Positions 36,061-44,534 of a stretch of 54,409 nt of DNA are shown in pieces (position 1 is the first letter of the stretch; each line of letters opens with the position of its first letter). The translations under genes and the position numbers were made by a program. The stretch is taken from assembly GCA_022790755.1 (NCBI GenBank), contig JAAVXR010000027.1, positions 1-54,409 of the forward strand, in the 5' to 3' direction. This DNA comes from Hespellia sp. GTDB lineage: Bacteria > Bacillota > Clostridia > Lachnospirales > Lachnospiraceae. The notes below the pieces were generated by a model that was not told where the DNA came from, did no database searches, and was given only the letters and a program-made list of their open reading frames with translations.

Positions 36061-37005
36061 TTATACTAAAAAATGTCCTTTTTCAATTATCATTCTGTCA
36101 TCCAAATACAGTGTCGGTTCCAGAATAATACCATCCATATGGCATTCTGCTTTATTGACGCCTCCAAAAGAATTGTTGGTACCAAACGCAATATGCACGG
36201 TTCCATAAACTTTCTCATCTTCCAGAATCACCCCATTTAAAATCGCCGCTTCATTGGTTCCAATTCCCAACTCACAAAGAGTCGCATTGGCGTCGTTTTT
36301 CAGAAGAACTTCCAAATTCTCACTCTTTTCACCTTCCACACTCTTTAACTTTCCTTTGGAAATCACCATATAAAGAGGCTGTTCCAATTTCCCAATTCCA
36401 ACCATGGAACCGTCGACGATCATTTCTCCGTCTGAACCATCTTCCAACGGCGCAATATAGGCTTCCCCGGATGGAAGATTCCCACATTTTCCGGACTCTT
36501 TATACACGCCAGGGCTTGCCACTCCATCACGTCCTTTCAAAGAAAGGGTCAATACTTTCCCTTCCTTTTCAATGCGGGCAGTCTCCGCTTTTGTAAGCAT
36601 TTCCGTTACCTTTGCCGTCAATTTCTCTACTTCATCATAACGAGCCGTCATTGCGCCTTTCTCAAACATTTCCTGAGTAATCCCAGGCATGGTCGCCACC
36701 CTTGTCCCGTTCTTTGCAGCTTCAATCCTGGCATTTGTATGCGTCAAAGATTTTTCTGTCGGTATAATCGCAACGTCTGCCGTTTTCATTGCTTCGGCGA
36801 CGACCGCTGGCGGTTCTTCACCGCTGAGTTCTCTCTCCTTCATAACAAGCAGAAGACCTTCACAACCCAGATTACCGGCCGCCCGATAGATCGCTTCTCC
36901 AATTGTTTTGCGGCTGTCATCCGTCACCACCAGCACTTCTTCTCCAGCCTTTACTCCAAGACAGGAAATCAGTACATTCTCCGCAATTTTCACTAGATCA
37001 TTCAT
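36061..37005 (-). CDS. M29-like leucyl aminopeptidase-type protein
   Basis: A 314-residue cytoplasmic protein of the AmpS/T (M29-type, COG2309) fold, with GKTGNLPSGEAY-like and GTNEAAILNG segments (NLPSGEAYIAP at about 177-187) and a late AFGTNNSFGG. In NicX the same fold opens aromatic rings, so aminopeptidase activity is not assured. The usual metal ligands are partly visible (E, H, H) but I did not map all of them. GAGG precedes the ATG. Sits between aroM and the DUF554 gene. Confidence 0.8.
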   Translation of the reverse strand: MNDLVKIAENVLISCLGVKAGEEVLVVTDDSRKTIGEAIYRAAGNLGCEGLLLVMKERELSGEEPPAVVAEAMKTADVAIIPTEKSLTHTNARIEAAKNGTRVATMPGITQEMFEKGAMTARYDEVEKLTAKVTEMLTKAETARIEKEGKVLTLSLKGRDGVASPGVYKESGKCGNLPSGEAYIAPLEDGSDGEMIVDGSMVGIGKLEQPLYMVISKGKLKSVEGEKSENLEVLLKNDANATLCELGIGTNEAAILNGVILEDEKVYGTVHIAFGTNNSFGGVNKAECHMDGIILEPTLYLDDRMIIEKGHFLV

Positions 37006-37068
37006 TGTATGCTATCCTCTTTTCCATAAGAAACCTTGATTCCATGCCGCCTGTTCAGCAGCAGATTT

Positions 37069-37752
37069 TTATAGTAAATCTGTATCTGTCAGTTCTGACA
37101 CCACTCTCGCCAGAAGAGTCCTTGGAAGTACCACAAGCTTACCCGTTTTCTGTGCAAACATGTCTTTCATTTTCTGGCTATAACCCATACAATCCATCAC
37201 AATCAAATCCGCATCTTCTTTTGCTGCTTCTTCCGCAGCTCTCTCCAATGATTCCCAATCTCCATAAGGCGAAGCAGCGATAGATTTGACCTTCCTGACA
37301 TACTGACTCCACTTTTCTTCCGTCTGTTCCACTTGCAGCGGCGAAGGTGTTATACATACGATATTAGATTGTTTTGTCATCAGTGGCACCAGACGATCCA
37401 GAATATTACAGGGATAAATCAACGGAATCTTCTTTGCGGTAAGCGTCTCTGGAAATACCCCTGTGCAAAACATCATAATCAACTTGCAACCTTCTTCTTC
37501 CATCCGATCAATTGCCGTCTGAAGCCTCGGCAGTATATGCTTTTCTGCAAATGTCATCGAACTCCCGTCCACCAACCTGGATACCAACACGTAGTCTCCA
37601 TCCTGTGGCGCAAATTTCTGGATTTCTTCTCTAGTCAGTCCATCCAGGCCGCCAGCCTGAAGAAGTTCTATTTTCTCATCAAAAAGGCACATAATATCCG
37701 GCGTGATATCAACCCTCGGAGCCTGTCCGATTGTAATCGCTCCTATTTTCAT
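37069..37752 (-). CDS. AroM-family protein
   Basis: A 227-residue cytoplasmic protein beginning MKIGAITIGQAPRVDITPDI, the AroM family start, with MFCTGVFPETL and VMDCMGYSQKM cysteines as in the related Asp/Glu/hydantoin-racemase fold. AroM of E. coli has no settled function. AGGAGGGG precedes the ATG. It lies 11 nt after DUF1177 in an operon with DUF917 and DUF1177, a pairing seen elsewhere. Confidence 0.88.
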   Translation of the reverse strand: MKIGAITIGQAPRVDITPDIMCLFDEKIELLQAGGLDGLTREEIQKFAPQDGDYVLVSRLVDGSSMTFAEKHILPRLQTAIDRMEEEGCKLIMMFCTGVFPETLTAKKIPLIYPCNILDRLVPLMTKQSNIVCITPSPLQVEQTEEKWSQYVRKVKSIAASPYGDWESLERAAEEAAKEDADLIVMDCMGYSQKMKDMFAQKTGKLVVLPRTLLARVVSELTDTDLL

Positions 37753-37763
37753 GGATTCCCCTC

Positions 37764-38702
37764 CTATTCCTCGCCAAGCGTCTGCAAATGTTCCATCGAA
37801 CCATACAGCTTTTGTAGGCGTGCGTACTCCTCCTTGTCATAGAACTGGCACTGTCCGCGTCCAAACGCTTTCGCCACTTCCAGCATAAACCGAGCTGCCT
37901 CCTCTACATCTGTCGCATGAGTCGCACCTGTCGCGCATCCTGGCACCATCGTTTCTGCTGTAATTGCAATTCCAACCACCGGCGCTTTTGTCGCCGTACA
38001 AGGCTGTAACACACTGTTTAAATGGTGTACATCATTTCCATAAGGCGTGATATCCTGCGTTGCAAGCGGAAATACATAGGGAAGCTTGCCCGTCGTAATT
38101 TGCATCAAATCCAACAAATCCTCAGATGTTCGCAGAATCCACCCTTCTTTCACGGTCGGAGAGATTGCAAATCCTCTGGTATTGATCACTCGGTTTCCTT
38201 TCGTAGTATCTACAGACAGAATCGCGTCCAAATCATCGGATACCTCTTCCTTATTTACCTGCGCCATTTCTACTGGAGAACCCATAAATGGAACCGGATC
38301 GTGCGGAGCCGTCGGTGCATGCGGACAGATATGCGTGGAAATGAATACATCACCATCCAGCAAATCGCCTTTATTTTGCATGTCCAATATTTTAGCCGCA
38401 AGCGCGACTGCTGCAAGTGCACCGTCTCCATCTGAGACGAAACCGATTCTCTCTGGACGCGCGCCGATCCCTCCCAGACGTCCCAATAAACCGATCGTCG
38501 GTGCATCTCCACCTTTTGTCTTTCCATTTGTTCCAGGAATGCGAACTTTCAACATATCCGTACTCCCTTGCGGCCCTTTCAATTCATAGACAGTAATATT
38601 AGCATCCGGCTGAATCGTTCTCAGATATTCTTCCACTTTCTTTCCCGTAACATACGTACTATCCAACACCTCGTAAGCTTCCATAATCTGTTTCATCAAC
38701 AT
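37764..38702 (-). CDS. DUF1177-family protein
   Basis: A 312-residue cytoplasmic protein of the DUF1177 family. Visible family features are TIGLLGRLGGIGARPERIGFVSDGDGA, STHICPHAPTAPHDPVPFMGSP and AETMVPGCATG. The His/Asp-rich STHICPHAPTAPHDP segment looks like a metal site. I prefer the ATG at 38702, 8 nt after GAGGAGG; an ATG at 38708 is only 2 nt from it. Function unknown; likely part of a catabolic unit with AroM and DUF917. Confidence 0.85.
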   Translation of the reverse strand: MLMKQIMEAYEVLDSTYVTGKKVEEYLRTIQPDANITVYELKGPQGSTDMLKVRIPGTNGKTKGGDAPTIGLLGRLGGIGARPERIGFVSDGDGALAAVALAAKILDMQNKGDLLDGDVFISTHICPHAPTAPHDPVPFMGSPVEMAQVNKEEVSDDLDAILSVDTTKGNRVINTRGFAISPTVKEGWILRTSEDLLDLMQITTGKLPYVFPLATQDITPYGNDVHHLNSVLQPCTATKAPVVGIAITAETMVPGCATGATHATDVEEAARFMLEVAKAFGRGQCQFYDKEEYARLQKLYGSMEHLQTLGEE

Positions 38703-38724
38703 TGTCATTTCCTCCTCTACCTTT

Positions 38725-39801
38725 TTATAAATATTTGGTCAATTCCTTCTGAATCACATCTTCCGCCGCTTTCAACAGCTCCGGTGCAAACATCGTCGGT
38801 GATAGTCTTAAATTCTTTTTTCCTGTCGCGATCACATAGACATCCAGACCATCTTCCATCATAGCCGTCGTCACCGGTTCTCCCGTCTGAGCGTCAATCG
38901 TCATAATCAAATCTGGAAACGTTGCGATCCGTTTTCCATCTTTCTCCGCCGTCATATACTCATTCCAAAATGTCAACTCACAACCATCCACCGTCGCATA
39001 GCCCACATCAAATCCACCTGTCGTCTCGATTCCAAAATTCTCCACAATTCCTCTGACCAACACTCTTCCTTGCAGAAAGTCGCACACGCTCTCCACAGCT
39101 TTCTCTACAGATGTTTTCAGGCCCTCGCAAAAAGCTCTCCCGGTTTCAATCGCAAAACTTACTCCACCTAACGCACAATTCTCCTTTGCATAAGCCACTG
39201 TCACAGGATTACGCGCCACTGTCACCATTCCTCCAGCTTCGATGGACGCCTGACGAATCATTTTTGCCGTATGGTCGATCGTTCCCTCAAAGAATCCTTC
39301 CACATGATTACCCGTCTGCGGATCCCCTCCCGCACAGGCTTGCACGGATCTATAATCTGGCCGTTTATGCAGATTCATACTTCCCATCACACCGGTCGGA
39401 TGCGCACGGCCATTACACGGTGCATCCACTACAGGAAGCCCAAGAACCGCCGCCTGCAGCCATCCATTCACAGTTGCCTCTCCCCCCTGCTCATTCGTAA
39501 TCATACCAGCAATCTTAAAATCACAATTTTTTTGAAGTATCTCCACCGTCTTCACCAGATCTCTGGCCGTCATGTACTGCTTTGGCGCATTTGGTGCTCC
39601 CACCAAAGATGCTGTCAGGAGAATATCATCTTCCTTGAGCGTCTCCACAGGTATCAACTGCAAATCCGCATACTGCACCGCAATCTCTGCATATTTCCGG
39701 CCTTTTTTGGCGTCGCCTCCTCCTCCGCCTCCTAAAATTGTTCCGCCGATCAAAGCTTCATCTAAAATTCCTTTCGTCAGACGCATTCCTTCCGTTTTCA
39801 A
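38725..39801 (-). CDS. DUF917-family protein (S-methyl-thiohydantoin desulfurase type)
   Basis: A 358-residue protein with glycine-rich GGTILGGGGGGDAKKG near the N-terminus and CNGRAHPTGVMGSMNL and GVSFAIETGRA later. This family's N-terminal domain is known in some members as S-methyl-thiohydantoin desulfurase, so a hydantoin-like substrate is possible but not shown here. I chose the TTG at 39801: AGGAGG lies 8 nt upstream. The ATG at 39786 has GGAAGGA directly against it. It is the first gene after a promoter and terminator-like hairpin. Confidence 0.8.
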   Translation of the reverse strand: MKTEGMRLTKGILDEALIGGTILGGGGGGDAKKGRKYAEIAVQYADLQLIPVETLKEDDILLTASLVGAPNAPKQYMTARDLVKTVEILQKNCDFKIAGMITNEQGGEATVNGWLQAAVLGLPVVDAPCNGRAHPTGVMGSMNLHKRPDYRSVQACAGGDPQTGNHVEGFFEGTIDHTAKMIRQASIEAGGMVTVARNPVTVAYAKENCALGGVSFAIETGRAFCEGLKTSVEKAVESVCDFLQGRVLVRGIVENFGIETTGGFDVGYATVDGCELTFWNEYMTAEKDGKRIATFPDLIMTIDAQTGEPVTTAMMEDGLDVYVIATGKKNLRLSPTMFAPELLKAAEDVIQKELTKYL

Positions 39802-39833
39802 TGAAAATTCCTCCTCTTTTGGTACATTTAATG

Positions 39834-39853
39834 AAAAACGGGGCTGCAGCCCC
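39834..39853 (-). terminator. Terminator-like palindrome before DUF917
   Basis: GGGGCTGCAGCCCC is a perfect palindrome followed on the minus strand by GTTTTT. It lies downstream of the promoter at 39884-39912, in the leader, so it could attenuate DUF917 expression or end the AEC transcript. Confidence 0.65.
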
Positions 39854-39883
39854 TTCCCATTCTCACTACTTTTACATAGAGCT

Positions 39884-39912
39884 ATTATACCATCCCATTT
39901 AGAAAGAGACAA
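39884..39912 (-). promoter_or_regulatory. Promoter of the DUF917 cluster
   Basis: On the minus strand: TTGTCT, 17-nt spacer, TATAAT. It overlaps the last codons of the AEC gene. Confidence 0.7.
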
Positions 39913-40831
39913 TCAAAAACAAAACTGGAATCGTGATCATACACAACAACGTGGTAGTGACTACGACTGCGGAAGCATACTCTTCATCCAGATAATATTG
40001 CCCCGCAATCATACAGGAAGTGGTCATAGAAGGAGCCGCACAAATCAGCATTAACAGTAGACTTTCCATATGCGGCAAAAAGAATGATATCAATCTGTAC
40101 ACCAAAAGGGGAACTAACAAAAGTTTAGAAAAAGACAGAAATAAAATCGACTTATATCTCAACAGTTCTCTAAAATCCATAAAGCCTAAATTACATCCCA
40201 GATAGATCAAACCCCAGCTATAACTAGTGGAACCCACAGAATCTATCACACTCATCAAGGCTCCTGGAACAGACACATGAAAAGAAGTGATAAAGAGAGC
40301 GACAAGTATCGAAATAAAAATAGGATTCAATACAATTTTTTTCCAAGGGTTATCCTTTTGCCCTACTCCCTGCGTGAACAAGACAAAACCCAATGTCCAG
40401 ACGATTGTCGTATCTACCACCGAACAAATCGGTATGTAACGGCTGCCACCTTCCTTTGCAAACAATGCCATAATCAACGGAATCACCAGGAAACCATAGT
40501 TTCCTCCCACCATACATCCACGATAGACATTTTTCATCGTTCCCTGCAATCGACAAAGTTTACTGCCTACAACTCCAACCACAGCCAATATCACATACAT
40601 AGCCACCTGTGCGATCACTACATTGGAATACTGAATCAATGAGGAGAATGTCGTCTGATTTTCTACCACCAATGAAATCGTAAGCGCCGGCAGCACTACT
40701 TTAATTAAGAATCCGGAGATAGACGGCAGCGCGTCTTTTTTAATTACACCGAAACGCGCCGCCAAAACGCCAATTATCACCAATACCAAAAAACCAATCA
40801 TCTTGGGAACGATGATCATAAAGTAATTCAT
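39899..40831 (-). CDS. AEC-family auxin-efflux-type transporter
   Basis: A 310-residue membrane protein with ten hydrophobic segments. It starts MIIVPKMIGFLVLVIIGVLAARFGVIKKDALPSISGFLIKVVLPALT, and has a pairwise repeated layout with GGNYGFLVIPLI in the first half. The family moves organic anions (often malate-like) across the membrane. Its ATG overlaps the upstream permease stop by 4 nt (ATGA). It precedes the DUF917 cluster and may serve it. Confidence 0.9.
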   Translation of the reverse strand: MNYFMIIVPKMIGFLVLVIIGVLAARFGVIKKDALPSISGFLIKVVLPALTISLVVENQTTFSSLIQYSNVVIAQVAMYVILAVVGVVGSKLCRLQGTMKNVYRGCMVGGNYGFLVIPLIMALFAKEGGSRYIPICSVVDTTIVWTLGFVLFTQGVGQKDNPWKKIVLNPIFISILVALFITSFHVSVPGALMSVIDSVGSTSYSWGLIYLGCNLGFMDFRELLRYKSILFLSFSKLLLVPLLVYRLISFFLPHMESLLLMLICAAPSMTTSCMIAGQYYLDEEYASAVVVTTTLLCMITIPVLFLIVSF

Positions 40832-41682
40832 CCGAGTACCTCCAACAATACTCCAAACAACACGGCAAAAGCGTATAACAACACTACCACCATACCATTT
40901 TCTCTTCTGTGATGATTCGTCTGAAACAATACCAAAAGTCCAAGCCCTGCTCCCGTACTCAAACCAGCGATAGCAGATGCAAAACTAATCATGTGCTGCA
41001 TATACAGTTCCGTCAACAATACAGATGCCGCACAATTTGGAATCATTCCTATTAACGCCGCCCAAAAAGGCTGAAACACACTGTCTTTCCAGAGAAATGC
41101 CGCCAATCGGTCTACACCGACAAATGCAATTGCCATATTTAGTGCAACTGTAACAATCAATAAAAATCCAAAAATCTGCATCGTGTGCCGCAAAGCCGGT
41201 CTCAAAATCCCATGTGATTCATGACATCCACAATCCATACAAATCTCTTCAATATTGTGCTGTTCCATCATGTGTCCACTTCTTTTATAACGACGACTCA
41301 GAAAATCAACACAATAACCGGCAAGAACAGCAATCACGATTTTTACCCCCAGCAGCGGCAATATTACATTCTGCGAACCTGGATGCCCCAATAAGATCAA
41401 CACCGCTTCATCCGAAGTTGCTATAAAAACCGATAAAAGTGTTCCTAATGTAACGACGCCACCACTATATAAACTCGCAGCAATAATCGAAAAGCCGCAC
41501 TGTGGAATACATCCCAAAAGTGCGCCTACCAGCGGTCCTCCATATTGCACTTTGGACAACATTCGCTCCATTTTTTCTTGTGCATAATGCTCTATCGTTT
41601 CCAAAATCAAAAATGCCGCAAATAAAAACGGCAGCATTCTGACACAATCTAATATGGCATCTAAAACAATTTCATACAACAC
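40828..41682 (-). CDS. ArsP_2/DUF2899-type permease (putative metal or arsenic transporter)
   Basis: A 284-residue membrane protein with about eight to nine hydrophobic segments, with GCIPQCGFSIIAASLYSGG and GMIPNCAASVLLTELY repeats, each with a Pro-x-Cys pair. A cytoplasmic loop holds a His/Cys cluster MDCGCHESHG that could bind metal. The GTG at 41682 has AGGAG 9 nt upstream. Family members are annotated as arsenic or manganese transporters; the substrate here is unproven. Confidence 0.8.
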   Translation of the reverse strand: MLYEIVLDAILDCVRMLPFLFAAFLILETIEHYAQEKMERMLSKVQYGGPLVGALLGCIPQCGFSIIAASLYSGGVVTLGTLLSVFIATSDEAVLILLGHPGSQNVILPLLGVKIVIAVLAGYCVDFLSRRYKRSGHMMEQHNIEEICMDCGCHESHGILRPALRHTMQIFGFLLIVTVALNMAIAFVGVDRLAAFLWKDSVFQPFWAALIGMIPNCAASVLLTELYMQHMISFASAIAGLSTGAGLGLLVLFQTNHHRRENGMVVVLLYAFAVLFGVLLEVLG

Positions 41683-41837
41683 CCAAATACACTCCTGTTT
41701 TGAAAACTTTTAATGAATTTTTATTATAACTTAATTTTTCTGCTTTGTACAGCACTGGATTTTTCACATAAGATCATATATAATGAAAGTCTGCAATGAT
41801 TTGCAACTATAAAAATGAAAGAAATGAGGATCAATTT

Positions 41838-42464
41838 ATGTTAGATGCAATTATTTTTGACGTAGACGGAACCATCTGGGACTCTACCGAACAGGTATCG
41901 GAGGCATGGACAGAGACAGTCCAAAATCACGCTTCCAAGTCCTTTGTCATAACCCCGGAAGAGTTCCGGAAAACGTTCGGCAAAACAATGGATGTCTTCT
42001 GCTCCATGATTCTTGCCCCACTTTCTCCAGAAGAACAGTCCGTCATCAGTGATCTCGGACTGAAAAATGAAGTCACCTATTTGAAGAAGCATCCAGGTGT
42101 CCTGTATCCGGGCGTATATGAGACATTACAGCAACTTTCCAAGAAAGTACCGCTATATATTGTCAGCAACTGTCAATGTGGCTACGTTGAGACCTGTATT
42201 GAAACCACTGGTCTAAAACCATTTATTTCGGGACATCTGTGCAACGGCGAAACGGATTTACCAAAAGCGGAAACCCTTCACATGCTGATATCACGCTACG
42301 ACCTGAAAGACGTCGTATATGTCGGCGATACCAGCGATGATGCAGGCCAATGCAAAAAGGCCGGCATTCCATTTGTCTGGGCTTCCTATGGATTTGGGCA
42401 GTATCCAGAAGCAGAACGTACTATACATTCTATGTCCGAACTCCCCGAAGTTCTTGGCCTTTAA
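41838..42464 (+). CDS. HAD-superfamily hydrolase (Gph-like)
   Basis: A 208-residue phosphatase. Motif I is DAIIFDVDGTIWDS (D9, D11), motif II VSNC, motif III the Lys in LPKAET, and motif IV VVYVGDTSDDAG. The cap is helical, subfamily IA, near phosphoglycolate phosphatase or beta-phosphoglucomutase. Substrate unknown. The start at 41838 has GAGG upstream. The stop codon is directly followed by a 51-bp tandem repeat pair. Confidence 0.92.
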   Translation: MLDAIIFDVDGTIWDSTEQVSEAWTETVQNHASKSFVITPEEFRKTFGKTMDVFCSMILAPLSPEEQSVISDLGLKNEVTYLKKHPGVLYPGVYETLQQLSKKVPLYIVSNCQCGYVETCIETTGLKPFISGHLCNGETDLPKAETLHMLISRYDLKDVVYVGDTSDDAGQCKKAGIPFVWASYGFGQYPEAERTIHSMSELPEVLGL

Positions 42465-42572
42465 GAATAGCTTCATTACCCGCGCGCAGCGCATGCATTA
42501 CGGTGTGCCCTTTGGGTATACCCTAATTACCCGCGCGCAGCGCATGTATTACGGTGTGCCCTTTGGGTATAC
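42465..42572. repeat. 51-bp tandem repeat, locus C (two copies)
   Basis: GTATAC occurs at 42516 and 42567 and a degraded version at 42465, a 51-bp period. Same orientation as locus A. It starts right after the HAD stop codon. Confidence 0.9.
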
Positions 42573-42623
42573 CTGAAAATATTATCCTATTTGGGATACT
42601 TTTCGATGATGAAAAATAAAAAT

Positions 42624-42686
42624 TCTGTCTGGACTATTATCGTGAAGCAAAAGCTTCCATTGTACAAAAGTTCAGACAGATTTTTC
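42624..42686. terminator. Bidirectional terminator after the HAD gene
   Basis: CTGTCTG (42625-42631) pairs with CAGACAG (42673-42679), enclosing an inner GAAGC/GCTTC hairpin; T runs follow on both strands. It separates the HAD gene from the minus-strand ATP-grasp genes. Confidence 0.75.
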
Positions 42687-42723
42687 ATCTACTCATGAAT
42701 AATTTTTTCAGATGATACCCGAG

Positions 42724-43521
42724 TCAAATTTGATTCCGTATATACTTCATATATTCCAGTATGATATCCAGTTCCGTATGCATATAAAGCATTCTGGCTC
42801 CAACGACATCTTCTATCTCATTTAGCACCATCTTTCCCCTATGAAACAAAAAATCAATTCCTACATAATCCAAATGCATTACTTTTGTGATTCTCTGTAT
42901 CATATTCTGTATTTCTGCAGAAAATGCATATTCCGAAACGCAACCCCCCAGACTATAATTGCTGCGAAAATCATCTTTCGAAGTCCGAAGCATTGCTTTT
43001 AATGGACGCCCTCCCAAAACGTATACTCGCAAGTCCTTTCCCAGCTCTGAAGCCGGCTGCTGCAAAATCCACTTTTTGTCGGACAAATGGGTTTTCACCT
43101 GTCGTAACTGTTTTATGCTCTCCACCCAGAATACTTCCGTTCCTCCATGTCCACTGCAAGACTTTGCTATAGCAGGATAATGACACTCCTTTTCTGAGCA
43201 CATTGTTCCAGATACCCAGGGCAACACAGGAAGCCCCAGATTTTGGGCAAACTCCAACGTCCGCTCTTTATCGTTACATATTCTGGTAACTTCCGAGGAG
43301 TTGAATACACGCACCCATTGAGTTTCAAACCAAAGAGCAAGATCATATTCCCGACTCCGATTGATCACAAAGTCCGGCATGGCTCCACTTTGCAGAGTAT
43401 CCTTTGGGTAAATCTTTAAATATAATCGCATTCCCAACTTTTTTGCAGATTCCTGAAACAACTGAACCGCCCGCTTATTGTGTACATAGTCCTCTTCCCG
43501 ATAGATTAGCCATCCTACCAT
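42724..43521 (-). CDS. RimK-like ATP-grasp protein with altered Mg-ligand motif
   Basis: A 265-residue cytoplasmic protein of the ATP-grasp fold: CNDKERTLEFAQNLGLPVLPW, then PAIAKSCSGHGGTEVFWV, then DLRVYVLGGRPLKAMLRTS, and LNEIEDVVGARMLY near the end. At the magnesium site the usual E-x-N is replaced by E-I-E, so activity may differ. It is 45 nt after a paralogue on the same strand. RimK-like enzymes ligate amino acids or link carboxylates to amines; no carrier or peptide precursor is nearby. Confidence 0.8.
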   Translation of the reverse strand: MVGWLIYREEDYVHNKRAVQLFQESAKKLGMRLYLKIYPKDTLQSGAMPDFVINRSREYDLALWFETQWVRVFNSSEVTRICNDKERTLEFAQNLGLPVLPWVSGTMCSEKECHYPAIAKSCSGHGGTEVFWVESIKQLRQVKTHLSDKKWILQQPASELGKDLRVYVLGGRPLKAMLRTSKDDFRSNYSLGGCVSEYAFSAEIQNMIQRITKVMHLDYVGIDFLFHRGKMVLNEIEDVVGARMLYMHTELDIILEYMKYIRNQI

Positions 43522-43566
43522 AGTTTGCTTTTCCTCATTTTGCCGCGTCCGCCAAAGGAATCCCCT

Positions 43567-44439
43567 CTATATCGTCTTCTTAATATAAGAAATGATTGCA
43601 TCCGCCACATTGATCCCTGTACAGTCATAAATATTTTTGAAGTGCGCATTGGAATTCACCTCGCAGAGAACGGGCTCTCCATTCTCTCCAAATAAAATAT
43701 CCACCCCTGCAAAATCAAGCCCCAAAGCATCACATGCGGCTCGTGCCATTGTAACCTGCGACTCGTTCGGCTCATAGGCCCTCATACTTCCACCGTTTGT
43801 GATATTCGCTCGAAAATCATTCGGATTGTGCCGTTCCATACAAGCTACGGCCTGTCCTCCTACGATATGAATACGAATATCCCTTCCCCGAGAATGTTCT
43901 ATATATTCCTGCAAAAGAAACGGTCGGTTTTTTAAACGGCCAACGATTTCTAATAAGTCGCTTCGATTCGCCACCAAATAAACCTGCTGCCCGAAGGAAC
44001 CAAAACACTCCTTGACAATCAGTGGATAACCCAGTTCCTCGGCGGCTTCGATAAAAAATGCTGTCTTATCATAGCCATCTGCCGCAAATGTCTTCGGCGC
44101 AATCCAGGTCCTGGGCATACGAACTCCCGCGTTTTTCAAACCAATAAAACTCAGAGACTTGTCGTCGCACATCGCAATGCTTTTCGCCGAATTGAATAGC
44201 CGGAATCCATAAGCCTCCATCAAAAGCGCAAGCCGCACATCCTTATCCCAGAAAATCACAAAGTCCGGCTGCCTCATTTCCAGAAAGTCGCTACGACAGA
44301 AATGCTCCATCAACTCGATATTCGTCTTTTTGTCGATCTGACATCCCTGTCTATCTCCCGCCTCGCGAATCCACTGATATATTTCCAGAAATTTTGGATT
44401 TGTAATATAACCATTTACTACCAGCCAACCATAATGCAT
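43567..44439 (-). CDS. RimK-like ATP-grasp ligase
   Basis: A 290-residue ATP-grasp protein with LVVNGYITNPKFLE at the N-terminus, KSLSFIGLKNAGVRMPRTW, PLIVKECFGSFGQQVYLV (ATP-binding glycine loop), DIRIHIVGGQAVACMERH, and the Mg-ligand motif CEVNSNAHFKN intact. It is the upstream partner of a paralogue 45 nt away that lacks the Asn. Both probably act as carboxylate-amine ligases on an unknown substrate. AAGGCGGAAGG precedes the ATG. Confidence 0.85.
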   Translation of the reverse strand: MHYGWLVVNGYITNPKFLEIYQWIREAGDRQGCQIDKKTNIELMEHFCRSDFLEMRQPDFVIFWDKDVRLALLMEAYGFRLFNSAKSIAMCDDKSLSFIGLKNAGVRMPRTWIAPKTFAADGYDKTAFFIEAAEELGYPLIVKECFGSFGQQVYLVANRSDLLEIVGRLKNRPFLLQEYIEHSRGRDIRIHIVGGQAVACMERHNPNDFRANITNGGSMRAYEPNESQVTMARAACDALGLDFAGVDILFGENGEPVLCEVNSNAHFKNIYDCTGINVADAIISYIKKTI

Positions 44440-44475
44440 AGCGCCTTCCGCCTTTCCTTCTCACTTCACCAGAAT

Positions 44476-44512
44476 ATTTGGGGCTTCCCCATATCTAAAG
44501 GAAGCCCCAAAT
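44476..44512 (-). terminator. Hairpin terminator after the FGGY kinase
   Basis: ATTTGGGGCTTCC pairs fully with GGAAGCCCCAAAT on a short loop, 22 nt past the FGGY kinase stop on the minus strand. The T-tract is weak, so it may be a processing or leaky terminator before the ATP-grasp genes. Confidence 0.6.
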
Positions 44513-44534
44513 TTACACAAATGATCTTCTACAA

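Noticed and set aside
44476-44512. Inverted repeat of an insertion sequence.
   Set aside because: No transposase nearby and the hairpin sits at the expected place for a terminator.
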